Of a DNA stretch of 64,000 nucleotides, positions 8,581 to 16,337 are shown piece by piece (the stretch's first letter is position 1; every line of letters starts with the position of its first letter). This stretch comes from Nonomuraea fuscirosea (GTDB lineage Bacteria; Actinomycetota; Actinomycetes; Streptosporangiales; Streptosporangiaceae). The notes below the pieces were generated by a model. It saw only the letters and a program-made list of their open reading frames with translations. It had not been told where the DNA came from and did not search any database. The DNA is taken from NCBI RefSeq assembly GCF_003001935.1, contig NZ_PVNG01000001.1:124001-188000 (forward strand), read 5' to 3'. Made by a program: the position numbers and the translations under genes.

Positions 8581-9526
8581 CCCGCCAGACGCGCCGGGTC
8601 ACCGCGTTGATCAGCCCGATCTCGGCGCACAGCTCGCGCGTCTTGCCGATCGAGTCGCGGATGTCCTGCCGGGCGCCGGGATCGCGGAGATAGACCTCGG
8701 CCACGACGCTCGCCGGGATCCTGAAGCGCCGGATCATCGCCCCCGGCGGGGCCAGCATGATGCGGGCCATGACGCCGAGGATGACCGGTGAGACGAGGCC
8801 GAGCAGGAGCCGCCGGTGCGCGGGCATCCTGGGGACGCGGTTGCGCAGGTAGTGCCGGGCGAAGGAGATGTGCCTGGCCTCCTCCGCGATGTGGATGCGC
8901 ATGATCGTCTCTTCCAGCGGGTGGTGCGCCCGGCCGTCCTTGAGCACTTTGCGCTGGACGTGGTCGATCGGGTCCTCGCCGCCCAGCACGAAGACGAAGA
9001 ACAGCTCGGTCGAGATCAGCGGGATCCAGGGCGCGACCTGGGCGATCACCGACAGCGGTCGCGGCATGCCGCGGATCGGCATCCCGGTACGGTTCACGAA
9101 CTCCTGGAACATCATCCCGTGATGTCCCTCTTCAATGGTCTCGTGGTAGACGTACCGGAACTCGGGGGATCCGTTCGGTAAGCGGTAGGCGTAGTTGAGC
9201 AGCCCGCGCTTGAGCAGGTTCTCGAACTGCAGCCCGATCTTCATCGCCGTGGCCACCCGCCACAGCCCGATCCGCGCGCGCTCCTCGGGGGAGCGGCCCC
9301 GGTACCACGGATGGCCGCCCAGCCGGTCGACCTCGGGCAGCTCCCAGCGCGGATCCTCCGGATCCACCAGGAACTCCGGATCGTCCCAGGGGATGTCCCG
9401 GTACGGCTCCCAGTGCTTGTCGACCGACGCCTTCGAGAGGCGTTCGATGACCGCTCGGTAGGCGCTTCCGCTCGCGACCTGCTCGTCGCGTTCCCTGGCG
9501 GTGGTAGAGCTCGGTGCTTTCGTCAT
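8528..9526 (-). CDS. AurF-like diiron oxygenase
   Basis: A 332-residue protein related to the AurF/p-aminobenzoate N-oxygenase family of di-iron enzymes. Ligand-type motifs are visible: FENLLKRG, ETIEEGHHGMMF and HIAEEARHISFARHY, giving the E...ExxH...ExxxExxH pattern of a four-helix diiron site. Actinobacterial relatives include amine N-oxygenases and uncharacterised oxidases, so the substrate cannot be assigned. The ATG at 9526 has GAGGAG 8 bases upstream and is preferred over an ATG at 9535. The TetR gene lies immediately upstream on the same strand. The C-terminus overlaps the convergent methyltransferase. Confidence 0.85.
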   Translation of the reverse strand: MTKAPSSTTARERDEQVASGSAYRAVIERLSKASVDKHWEPYRDIPWDDPEFLVDPEDPRWELPEVDRLGGHPWYRGRSPEERARIGLWRVATAMKIGLQFENLLKRGLLNYAYRLPNGSPEFRYVYHETIEEGHHGMMFQEFVNRTGMPIRGMPRPLSVIAQVAPWIPLISTELFFVFVLGGEDPIDHVQRKVLKDGRAHHPLEETIMRIHIAEEARHISFARHYLRNRVPRMPAHRRLLLGLVSPVILGVMARIMLAPPGAMIRRFRIPASVVAEVYLRDPGARQDIRDSIGKTRELCAEIGLINAVTRRVWRVMGIWEAPKGGGRAAPR

Positions 9527-9606
9527 CGCGTGCACTCCTCTCCTCGCCCGCTAATTGTACGGAGAATCCAATAAGGCGGGAAAGGGGAGGATCACAGCTT
9601 TCCGGG

Positions 9607-10206
9607 TCAGAGTTTCTCTTGGGGGACCCCCAGTTCGATCGCCGCCGCCGTACGGATCAGCACGTTGACCCGGCGTCGTGACAACACCTTGGGATGGGTG
9701 TGCGTCTGGACCGCCAGCCCGTCGATCAGCGCGAAGAGCCGCCACGTCGTCCCGTCGGGGTCCGGGCAGGCGAACTCGCCGCCCGCCACGCCGGCCTCGA
9801 TGATCGAGCGCATGAGCGTGCGCCCTCTGGCGTCGATGCGCCGCGAGGTCTCTTCGAGCTCCGTGCTGCGCATGGCCTCGGACCAGGCGTCGATCCACAA
9901 CCGCCAGCCCTCGGTGGGGATCGCGGGCGAGCAGAGCCGCAGCAGCGAGCGCAGGCGGTCGAGGGGCGTGCCCGTCGAACGCTCCACGTCGGCCAGGGCG
10001 TCGAGATGCAGGCGGGCCGCGTACGCGAAGGCCTGGGCGAGCAACCGTTCCTTGGTCTCGAAGTGGTAGAAGAGCAGCGCCTGGCTGACGCCGGCCGCCC
10101 TGGCGATGTCCAGGGTCCTGGCGTGCCCGAATCCCCGCTCCGCGATCACCTCGCAGGCCGTCTTCAGTAGATCCTCGCGCCGTAATCGGCTGAAACCTGT
10201 TGTCAC
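9607..10206 (-). CDS. TetR-family transcriptional regulator
   Basis: A 199-residue repressor-type regulator. The N-terminal helix-turn-helix reads ARTLDIARAAGVSQALLFYHFETKERLLAQAF (about residues 29-60), the normal TetR DNA-binding domain. The C-terminal half is all-helical and ligand-binding. It starts with GTG at 10206, next to a 324-base intergenic region shared with the divergent acyl-CoA dehydrogenase operon, and lies upstream of the diiron gene on its own strand. Control of one or both neighbours is the simplest reading, but no clear palindromic operator was identified, so the target is inferred. Confidence 0.88.
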   Translation of the reverse strand: MTTGFSRLRREDLLKTACEVIAERGFGHARTLDIARAAGVSQALLFYHFETKERLLAQAFAYAARLHLDALADVERSTGTPLDRLRSLLRLCSPAIPTEGWRLWIDAWSEAMRSTELEETSRRIDARGRTLMRSIIEAGVAGGEFACPDPDGTTWRLFALIDGLAVQTHTHPKVLSRRRVNVLIRTAAAIELGVPQEKL

Positions 10207-10530
10207 AGCGAGTAACTCTAACTTCTGATCACTAGTATTTATAGGACAAACCGGGCGTCAGTGTCTCTGACCTGAGATATCCCGGTACGGTACGGCGGCC
10301 TCATTCACCGACAGTCATGTTGATCATGGTAACCGGTAAGGACCGAACGTCCTTCGGCGGGGGGTCATAAAAGCGGCTCAGTCGCCTATTTCGCCACGCA
10401 TGTGATGAAACGGGCGGCCCTTCAAGGGTGTGGCCGGGCGAGCCGCGCGGGAAAGACCTCCAGAGCAATGCTCTATGCGGGCCAGGGCGACCTGACTAGA
10501 GTAAGTGGGCACTGATGCCGAGGAGTCGAT
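10207..10530. other. Divergent intergenic region between tetR and the acyl-CoA dehydrogenase operon
   Basis: No gene is visible. An AT-rich patch (10235-10243) could serve as a -10 region for tetR on the minus strand. AAGGAC-CGAAC-GTCCTT at 10338-10354 is a perfect 6-base inverted repeat with a 5-base spacer, a possible regulator site or small hairpin. AGGAG (10519-10523 region) precedes the GTG of the dehydrogenase. Confidence 0.5.
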
Positions 10531-11697
10531 GTGAACCTTGCTGATTATCGGCGTGCGGCCGGAGCCTGGCTGCGGGACAACGCTCCATCCGACGACCATC
10601 CGGAGGCCGACGGGATCGCCCGCGCCAAGGACTTCATGGCCAAGCTCTACGACGCCGGCTACTCCGGCATCACCTGGCCGGAGCGGTGGGGCGGCCAGGG
10701 GCTGACCCAGGCCGAGGAACGCGCCTTCGCCGAGGCGGCCCGCGACTACACCCTGCCCACCTACGTCTTCATGATCGGCCTGGGCATGACCGGGCCCACG
10801 CTCGTCGACCGGGGCACCGACGCCCAGCGCGAGCGGTTCGTCCGGCCGCTGCTGCGCGGCGAGGAGATCTGGTGCCAGCTCTTCTCCGAGCCGGGCGCCG
10901 GCAGCGACGTGGCCAGCCTGCAGACCAGGGCCGAGCGCGACGGCGACCACTGGATCGTCAACGGCCAGAAGGTGTGGACCTCCGTCGCCCACCACGCCGA
11001 CTGGGGGCTGCTGCTCGCCCGCACCGACGTGGACGTGCCCAAGCACAAGGGCCTGACCATGTTCGTGGTGGACATGCACCACCCCGGCGTGACGGTCAGG
11101 CCGCTGAAGGACATGTCCGGCAGGGCCAACTTCAACGAGATCTTCTTCGACAACGTCCCCGTTCCCGACGAGCACCGCGTCGGCGAGGTCAACGACGGCT
11201 GGAGCGTGGCCGTCACGACCCTCCTGCACGAGCGGCTGTCGATCTCGGCGGGCGTCGGCATGGGCGGGCAGAAGGACAACCCCGCCTCCGTCGAGGCGCT
11301 GCGCCGGGTCGTCGACACCGACGACCCGCTGGTCCGCGACGAACTCGTCGAGCTGCACATCCGCACCCGCGCGCTGGCGCTGTTCAACCAGCGGCTGGCC
11401 CAGGAGACCAGGGCCGGGATCTTCCCCGGCGCCCGGGGCAGCGCCGCCAAGCTGCTGCTGGCCGAGCTGACCCAGTTCGAGGCCGACGTCGCCACCCGGC
11501 TCGTCGGGCCCGAGGCGATGCTGGCCGGCCATCCCCTCGCCCGCGCGATCTCGACGGCCCCCGGCATGGCGCTGGGCGGCGGCACCAACGAGATCATGCG
11601 CAACATCGTCGGCGACCGCGTGCTCGGCCTGCCGCCCGAACCCCGGGTGGACAAGACCGTGCCGTTCAAGGACCTGAAGGTGGGGACGCAGACGTGA
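10531..11697 (+). CDS. Acyl-CoA dehydrogenase family protein, first of a pair
   Basis: A 388-residue FAD-dependent acyl-CoA dehydrogenase-fold protein. The FAD/substrate strand block CQLFSEPGAGSDVASLQTRA and KVWTSVAHHADWG are typical. Near the C-terminus, where many family members have the catalytic Tyr-Glu-Gly-Thr loop, this protein has ALGGGTNEIMRN, so the usual glutamate is absent there. The GTG start follows GAGGAGTCGAT, and its stop overlaps the start of a second dehydrogenase gene. Paired FadE genes in actinobacteria often encode alpha2beta2 heterotetramers acting on steroid side-chain CoA esters. This arrangement supports the same here, by analogy only. Confidence 0.88.
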   Translation: MNLADYRRAAGAWLRDNAPSDDHPEADGIARAKDFMAKLYDAGYSGITWPERWGGQGLTQAEERAFAEAARDYTLPTYVFMIGLGMTGPTLVDRGTDAQRERFVRPLLRGEEIWCQLFSEPGAGSDVASLQTRAERDGDHWIVNGQKVWTSVAHHADWGLLLARTDVDVPKHKGLTMFVVDMHHPGVTVRPLKDMSGRANFNEIFFDNVPVPDEHRVGEVNDGWSVAVTTLLHERLSISAGVGMGGQKDNPASVEALRRVVDTDDPLVRDELVELHIRTRALALFNQRLAQETRAGIFPGARGSAAKLLLAELTQFEADVATRLVGPEAMLAGHPLARAISTAPGMALGGGTNEIMRNIVGDRVLGLPPEPRVDKTVPFKDLKVGTQT

Positions 11698-12731
11698 AGC
11701 TCGTACTCAGCGAGGAACAGCGCGAACTGCGCGAGGCCGTACGCGGCTTCCTGCGTACCGCCTCCCCCCTGCCCAAGGTCCGCGACGGCTACGACCCGCA
11801 GGTGTACGCGCGCCTCAACGGCGAGCTCGGCCTGTCCGGCCTGATCGTCCCCGAGGAGTACGGCGGCGCCGGAGCCGGCCTGTCCGAGCTGGCCGTCGTG
11901 CTGGAGGAGACCGGCGCGGCCCTGCTGCCCGGCCCGTTCCTGGCCACCGCGTTCACCGCACTCGCGCTGACCGGGACCCCCGACAAGGAGCTGCTGACCG
12001 GCATCGCCGAGGGCCGCGTCGCCGCCACGCTCGACCAGGGCGAGCTCTCCTTCGACGGCTCGGCCGCGAGCGGCACCCTGCCGCGCGTGCTCACCGGCAT
12101 GGAGGCCGACGTGCTCGTGGCGCCCGCCCCCAGCGGCGACGGTGGCGACGGGGGCGGGAAGGTCCTGCTGGCCGTCGAGCTGGCCGGGCCCGGCGTGCGC
12201 AGGACCGCGCTGGAGCCGCTCGACCTCACCCGCGGCCTGGCCGAGGTGGTGCTGGAGGGCGCGCCCGCGCGTGTGCTGGGGCCGGCCCCGAAGACCGGCG
12301 TCGGCGACCGGCTGTGCGTGGCGCTGGCCGCCGAGCAGCTCGGCGTGATGCGGGCGGCGCTGGAGTCGATCGTGGCCTACGCCAAGGTCCGCGTGGCCTT
12401 CGGCCGCTACATCGGCTCCTATCAAGGGGTCAAGCACAAGCTCGCCGACATGCACGGCAAGCTCGAACAGGCCGAGTCCATCGTCCGCTACGCCGCCTGG
12501 GCCGCCGACGAGTCGCCCGGCGAGCTGCCCGAGGCCGCCGCGCTCGCGCAGGCGTACGTCGGCCGCGCCTGCTTCGAGGTGGCCCGCGACCACCTGCTGC
12601 TGCACGGCGGCATCGGCTATACCTGGGAACACGACGCGCACCTGTTCTACAAACGGGCCAAGGCGGACGAGGTGCTGCTGGGCCCCCCGAGGATCCACCG
12701 TGCCAGACTCGCGCACCTGCTGGAGCTGTAA
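11694..12731 (+). CDS. Acyl-CoA dehydrogenase family protein, second of a pair
   Basis: A 345-residue acyl-CoA dehydrogenase-like protein starting at a GTG that overlaps the previous stop (GTGA). It has LSGLIVPEEYGGAGAGLSELAVV in the N-terminal helical domain, the arginine-containing block VRVAFGRYIGSYQGVKHKLADM and the C-terminal HGGIGYTWEHDAHLFYKRA. The middle domain is short, as in the smaller subunits of heteromeric FadE enzymes. It would oxidise an acyl-CoA to the enoyl-CoA, passing electrons through FAD, most likely as a complex with the upstream subunit. The acyl-CoA synthetase follows with no gap, so all three are one operon. Confidence 0.88.
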   Translation: MKLVLSEEQRELREAVRGFLRTASPLPKVRDGYDPQVYARLNGELGLSGLIVPEEYGGAGAGLSELAVVLEETGAALLPGPFLATAFTALALTGTPDKELLTGIAEGRVAATLDQGELSFDGSAASGTLPRVLTGMEADVLVAPAPSGDGGDGGGKVLLAVELAGPGVRRTALEPLDLTRGLAEVVLEGAPARVLGPAPKTGVGDRLCVALAAEQLGVMRAALESIVAYAKVRVAFGRYIGSYQGVKHKLADMHGKLEQAESIVRYAAWAADESPGELPEAAALAQAYVGRACFEVARDHLLLHGGIGYTWEHDAHLFYKRAKADEVLLGPPRIHRARLAHLLEL

Positions 12732-14246
12732 ATGGACGTCAGCGACCTCCCCGGCTTCTACGCCATCGCCGCCGCCGATCCCGGCCGCCGCGCCGTGATC
12801 GACACCGACGGCTCGGAGACCTCCTACGGCGACCTGCTCGCCCGGGTCAACCAGGTGTCGCACGGCCTGCGGGCGCGCGGGCTCGGCACCGGTGACGTCG
12901 TCGCGGGCGTGCTGCCCAACGGGGTCGACGCCCTCGTCCTCGTCATGGCCACCGGGCAGATCGGGCTCTACTACGTGCCGATCAACTGGCACCTGACCGC
13001 CGCCGAGGTGGCGTACATCCTGGGCGACTGCGACGCCAAGGTGGTCGTCACCAGCGCCGGGCACGCCGTGCCGGGCGGTGAGATCGGGACGGACGGCCTG
13101 GCCGCGGGGCAGCCGGCGAGCGCGCCCGCCGACCGCACCGCCGGAGCCGTCATGTGGTACACCTCCGGCACCACCGGCTTCCCCAAGGGTGTGCAGCGCC
13201 CGCTGGCCGGCGCCGAGCCGGAGCAGCTCGTGCCGCTCTACACGTGGTTCTTCGGGCAGGTCGTGGACCTCAGGGCGGGCGACGAGGTGCACCTGGTCAC
13301 CTCGCCGATGTACCACTCCGCGCCGTGCGCGCACGCCCAGTTCGCGCTGCACCTCGGCCACACCGTGGTGATCACGCCCAGGTTCGACCCGGTGAACATC
13401 CTGGAGCTGGTCGAACGGTACCGGGTGTCCAACGCGATGATGGTGCCGACCATGTTCCACCGGATGCTGCAGCTACCCGAGGACGTCAGGGGCAAGTTCG
13501 ACGTGTCGAGCCTGCGTCAGGTCATCCACACCGCCGCCGCCTGCCCGGTCGCGGTCAAGCAGCAGATCATGGACTGGTGGGGGCCGGTGCTGTACGAGTA
13601 CTACGGCTCCACCGAGTCCACCATCGCCTTCGCCGTCAAGCCGGACGAATGGCTGGCCAGGCCCGGCACCGTGGGCCGGCCCGCGCCCACGTTCGAGGCC
13701 AGGATCCTGGACGAGGCCGGCCAGGAGCTGCCGCCCGGCGAGCCCGGCCTGATCTACGTCAAGTCCAGCATGGGCACGTTCGAGTACCGCAAGGACCCCG
13801 GCAAGACCGCCGCCAGCATGCGTGGCGAGTGGTACGCGCCCGGCGACATCGGCTACCTCGACGCCGACGGATACCTGTTCCTGTGCGACCGGCGCACCGA
13901 CCTCATCGTCTCCGGCGGGGTGAACATCTACCCCGCCGAGATCGAGGCCGCCCTGCTCGAACATCCCGCCGTCGCCGACGTGGCCGTCATCGGGGTGCCC
14001 GACGAGGAGTGGGGCCACAACGTGGTCGCGCTCGTGCAGCCCGCCCCCGGCCACCCGCCGGGCCCCGAGCTGACCGCCGAGCTGCTGGAGCACTGCGGGC
14101 CGCGCATCGCCAGGTTCAAGCAGCCGAAGCTGATCGCCTACCGCGAGAGGCTGCCGCGCACGCCGACCGGCAAGCTGTCGCGCTCGAAGGTCCGCGCCGA
14201 CTACCTGGCGGACCCGTCGGCCGAGAACACCAGCTCCTCGCTGTAA
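12732..14246 (+). CDS. Acyl-CoA synthetase (FadD-like, ANL superfamily)
   Basis: A 504-residue adenylate-forming ligase. Motifs in order: VMWYTSGTTGFPKGV (AMP-binding P-loop, about residue 140), YYGSTES (A5), GDIGYLDADGYLFLCDRR with the A8 hinge following, SGGVNIYPAEIE, and PRTPTGKLSRSKVR with the catalytic lysine. It activates a carboxylic acid as an acyl-adenylate and loads it on CoA, supplying substrate to the two dehydrogenases just upstream. The ATG abuts the preceding TAA with no spacer. The 3' end overlaps the convergent C45 hydrolase by 46 bases. Chain type unknown; steroid or medium-chain acids are candidates from context. Confidence 0.92.
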   Translation: MDVSDLPGFYAIAAADPGRRAVIDTDGSETSYGDLLARVNQVSHGLRARGLGTGDVVAGVLPNGVDALVLVMATGQIGLYYVPINWHLTAAEVAYILGDCDAKVVVTSAGHAVPGGEIGTDGLAAGQPASAPADRTAGAVMWYTSGTTGFPKGVQRPLAGAEPEQLVPLYTWFFGQVVDLRAGDEVHLVTSPMYHSAPCAHAQFALHLGHTVVITPRFDPVNILELVERYRVSNAMMVPTMFHRMLQLPEDVRGKFDVSSLRQVIHTAAACPVAVKQQIMDWWGPVLYEYYGSTESTIAFAVKPDEWLARPGTVGRPAPTFEARILDEAGQELPPGEPGLIYVKSSMGTFEYRKDPGKTAASMRGEWYAPGDIGYLDADGYLFLCDRRTDLIVSGGVNIYPAEIEAALLEHPAVADVAVIGVPDEEWGHNVVALVQPAPGHPPGPELTAELLEHCGPRIARFKQPKLIAYRERLPRTPTGKLSRSKVRADYLADPSAENTSSSL

Positions 14247-15328
14247 CGGCCGCCGTCGCCCAGGTAGAAGCGGGCCGACAGGGTACGGGCGGCGGTGTCG
14301 AAGACCGTCGTCCACAACGTGCGGAACGGCAGGTCGCCGGTCTCCGGCTGGCGGACCGCGTCCATGCCGTCCCGCACGTCCTCGGCCGTCATCACGCTGC
14401 TGGCGCGGTCGTACAGGGTGCGCAGGCGTCCGAACGTGCCGAAGCTGTGCGGGCCGTCCGCGGGCAGCCTGGCCGGGTCCGGATGGCGGTGCAGCAGGTG
14501 GTTGGTGACGCAGAGCGGGGCGTCGCCGAGGTCGATGACGTGCTCACTGCCGTCCGTGCCCCGCTCCCACACGAACGCCTGCCCGTACGCGTCGGCCACC
14601 AGGTAGTGCAGCGCCACGCCGAAGTCGTAGTGCTTGGCGCCCAGCAGCGCCTGCTTGGCCTGGTCGGCGTTCGCGCAGGTGTCGACGAGGAACCTGGGCA
14701 GCTGCACACTCGCCAGGCCCACCTGCGGCGTGGCCGGGCCCTTCGGCGGTTCCGCGTGCTCGAAGTCGGCGACCAGCAGCATGACCGCCAGGCCCGCCGC
14801 GTTGATGCCGTCCATGCAGCCGTCGAGCTCGTTCATGGTGAGCACGACCGAGGCGAGCCCCTCGTCGGGCAGCGTCGTGATCACGTACGGGCGCGACGCC
14901 ATGGGCAGCTCGCCCGGGCCCGGGGTGCCGCCCATGATCTCGCTGGTCGTCGTCGGGAAGAAGTCGTAATTGCGGCCTGCCCTGCCGTGCCCGTCGGCGG
15001 CGGCCGACGGCGGGATCCACATCGCTGAGCAGCCGGAGCCCTCGGGGACGAAGGCGAGCGCGTCCAGGGCCAGCTCGTCCTGGTCGGGATCGAGGCCGAG
15101 CGCCGCCGCCGCGCCGTCCATGCGCGCGTGGTGCTGCGGCCAGTGCCGCTCGAACCAGGTCCTGCGCGCCCGGCCCACGACCGGGTCGATCGGCGTGGGC
15201 GCCCAGCCGAGCCGCCTGGCCTCCTCGGCCAGTGCCCGGCCGATCTCGACCTGGCCGCCGGCCAGCGTCAGGTGGCGGACCAGCTGGAAGTCGTTCTTGC
15301 CGCCCGCGACATGTGTCAGGTTCTTCAT
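14201..15328 (-). CDS. C45-family autoproteolytic Ntn-hydrolase / acyltransferase-like
   Basis: A 375-residue protein of the peptidase C45 (isopenicillin-N acyltransferase-like) family. EGSGCSAMWIP contains Cys100, the expected autoprocessing site and N-terminal nucleophile after cleavage; GRNYDFFP and VLTMNELDGCMDGINAAGLAV are family blocks that help form the amidase site. Related enzymes hydrolyse or transfer acyl groups on amides and N-acyl amino acids. The start at 15328 is chosen because the extended upstream frame is proline/arginine-rich and lacks similarity. Its 3' end is inside the last 46 bases of the convergent acyl-CoA synthetase gene. Confidence 0.82.
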   Translation of the reverse strand: MKNLTHVAGGKNDFQLVRHLTLAGGQVEIGRALAEEARRLGWAPTPIDPVVGRARRTWFERHWPQHHARMDGAAAALGLDPDQDELALDALAFVPEGSGCSAMWIPPSAAADGHGRAGRNYDFFPTTTSEIMGGTPGPGELPMASRPYVITTLPDEGLASVVLTMNELDGCMDGINAAGLAVMLLVADFEHAEPPKGPATPQVGLASVQLPRFLVDTCANADQAKQALLGAKHYDFGVALHYLVADAYGQAFVWERGTDGSEHVIDLGDAPLCVTNHLLHRHPDPARLPADGPHSFGTFGRLRTLYDRASSVMTAEDVRDGMDAVRQPETGDLPFRTLWTTVFDTAARTLSARFYLGDGGRYSEELVFSADGSAR

Positions 15329-15363
15329 GCCGCCGACCCTGCCGGACCCCGCTGACCGCCCCC

Positions 15364-16320
15364 TTACCGGCCGCTGACCGCCCGCCGGTAGCGTTCGGAG
15401 AGGCGCAGGACGTGCTCGGCCAGCTCCGGCGGGTCGAGCACCTCGAAGTCGACGCCGAGGAAGCCGATCCACACCGCCATCCCGTTCACGTCGTCGCCGC
15501 CCAGCCGGAGCAGGCAGGTCGACTCGTCCACCGGCTCGACGTCCTGGTTCGGCGACACCGCCCGGATCCGCTCCTCCGGCGCGTGCAGCAGCACCGTGGC
15601 GTGATGACGCCACATCGCCGTGCTGACGCCCTTCTCCACGTACGCGGCGACGTCGCCGCCCTGCGGCAGCTCGCGCGGCGTGAAGCGGGGGCCGGGCGGC
15701 GTGCGCGGGCTCAGCCTGTCCACCCGGAACGTGCGCCAGTCCCGACGGTCGAGGTCGTAGCCCACCAGGTACCAGCGCCCGCGCCGGTGCGCCAGCCGGT
15801 ACGGCTCCGCGGTCCGCGGGGCGGCCGCGCCGTCGTGGCCCGTGTAGTCGAAACGCAGCACCTCGTGGTCGCGGGCCGCGTTCGCGATCGTGGTCAGCAC
15901 GTCCGGCGCGACGGAAGGGGCGGTGCCCGGGATCTGCACGGTGTAGGCGTTCAGCGCGCCGACCCGCCGCCGCAGCCGGGAGGGCAGCACCTGCTCCAGC
16001 TTGGCCAGCGCCCGTACGGAGGACTCCTCGATCCCTTCGACACCGCCCCCGGCGGCGCGGCCGAGGCCGACCGCGACCGCGACGGCCTCCTCGTCGTCGA
16101 GCAGCAGCGGAGGCAGCGCCGCCCCCGCGCCCAGCCGGTAGCCGCCCGCCACGCCGGGGGTGGCGTGCACCGGATAGCCGAGCGCGCGCAGGCGCTCGAC
16201 GTCGTTGCGGATCGTCCTGGTCGAGACGCCGAGCCGGGCGGACAGCTCGGGGCCCGGCCAGTCGCGCCGCGTCTGGAACAGGGACAGCAGCTTGAGCAGG
16301 CGGGCCGAGGTGTCGAGCAT
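15364..16320 (-). CDS. WYL-domain transcriptional regulator (YafY family)
   Basis: A 318-residue regulator with an N-terminal winged helix (LSARLGVSTRTIRNDVERLRALGYPV, about 24-50) and a WYL domain (GRWYLVGYDLDRRDWRTFRVDRLS, about 215-240) that typically binds a small nucleotide or other ligand. WYL proteins of this layout often regulate adjacent genes; here the neighbours are the C45 hydrolase downstream and the MDR oxidoreductase upstream, and either could be the target. ATG at 16320 is chosen over a GTG at 16326. No operator is obvious. Confidence 0.88.
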   Translation of the reverse strand: MLDTSARLLKLLSLFQTRRDWPGPELSARLGVSTRTIRNDVERLRALGYPVHATPGVAGGYRLGAGAALPPLLLDDEEAVAVAVGLGRAAGGGVEGIEESSVRALAKLEQVLPSRLRRRVGALNAYTVQIPGTAPSVAPDVLTTIANAARDHEVLRFDYTGHDGAAAPRTAEPYRLAHRRGRWYLVGYDLDRRDWRTFRVDRLSPRTPPGPRFTPRELPQGGDVAAYVEKGVSTAMWRHHATVLLHAPEERIRAVSPNQDVEPVDESTCLLRLGGDDVNGMAVWIGFLGVDFEVLDPPELAEHVLRLSERYRRAVSGR

Positions 16321-16337
16321 GCGCACCAGTGTGCCCG

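Noticed and set aside
10338..10354. Hairpin AAGGAC-CGAAC-GTCCTT as a DosR-type operator
   Set aside because: It lacks the wider GGGAC consensus; only the inverted repeat is supported.
14544..15028. Long frames on either strand over the C45 hydrolase gene
   Set aside because: They are rich in Arg, Gly and Pro with no motif, and share bases with a gene that has clear family features.
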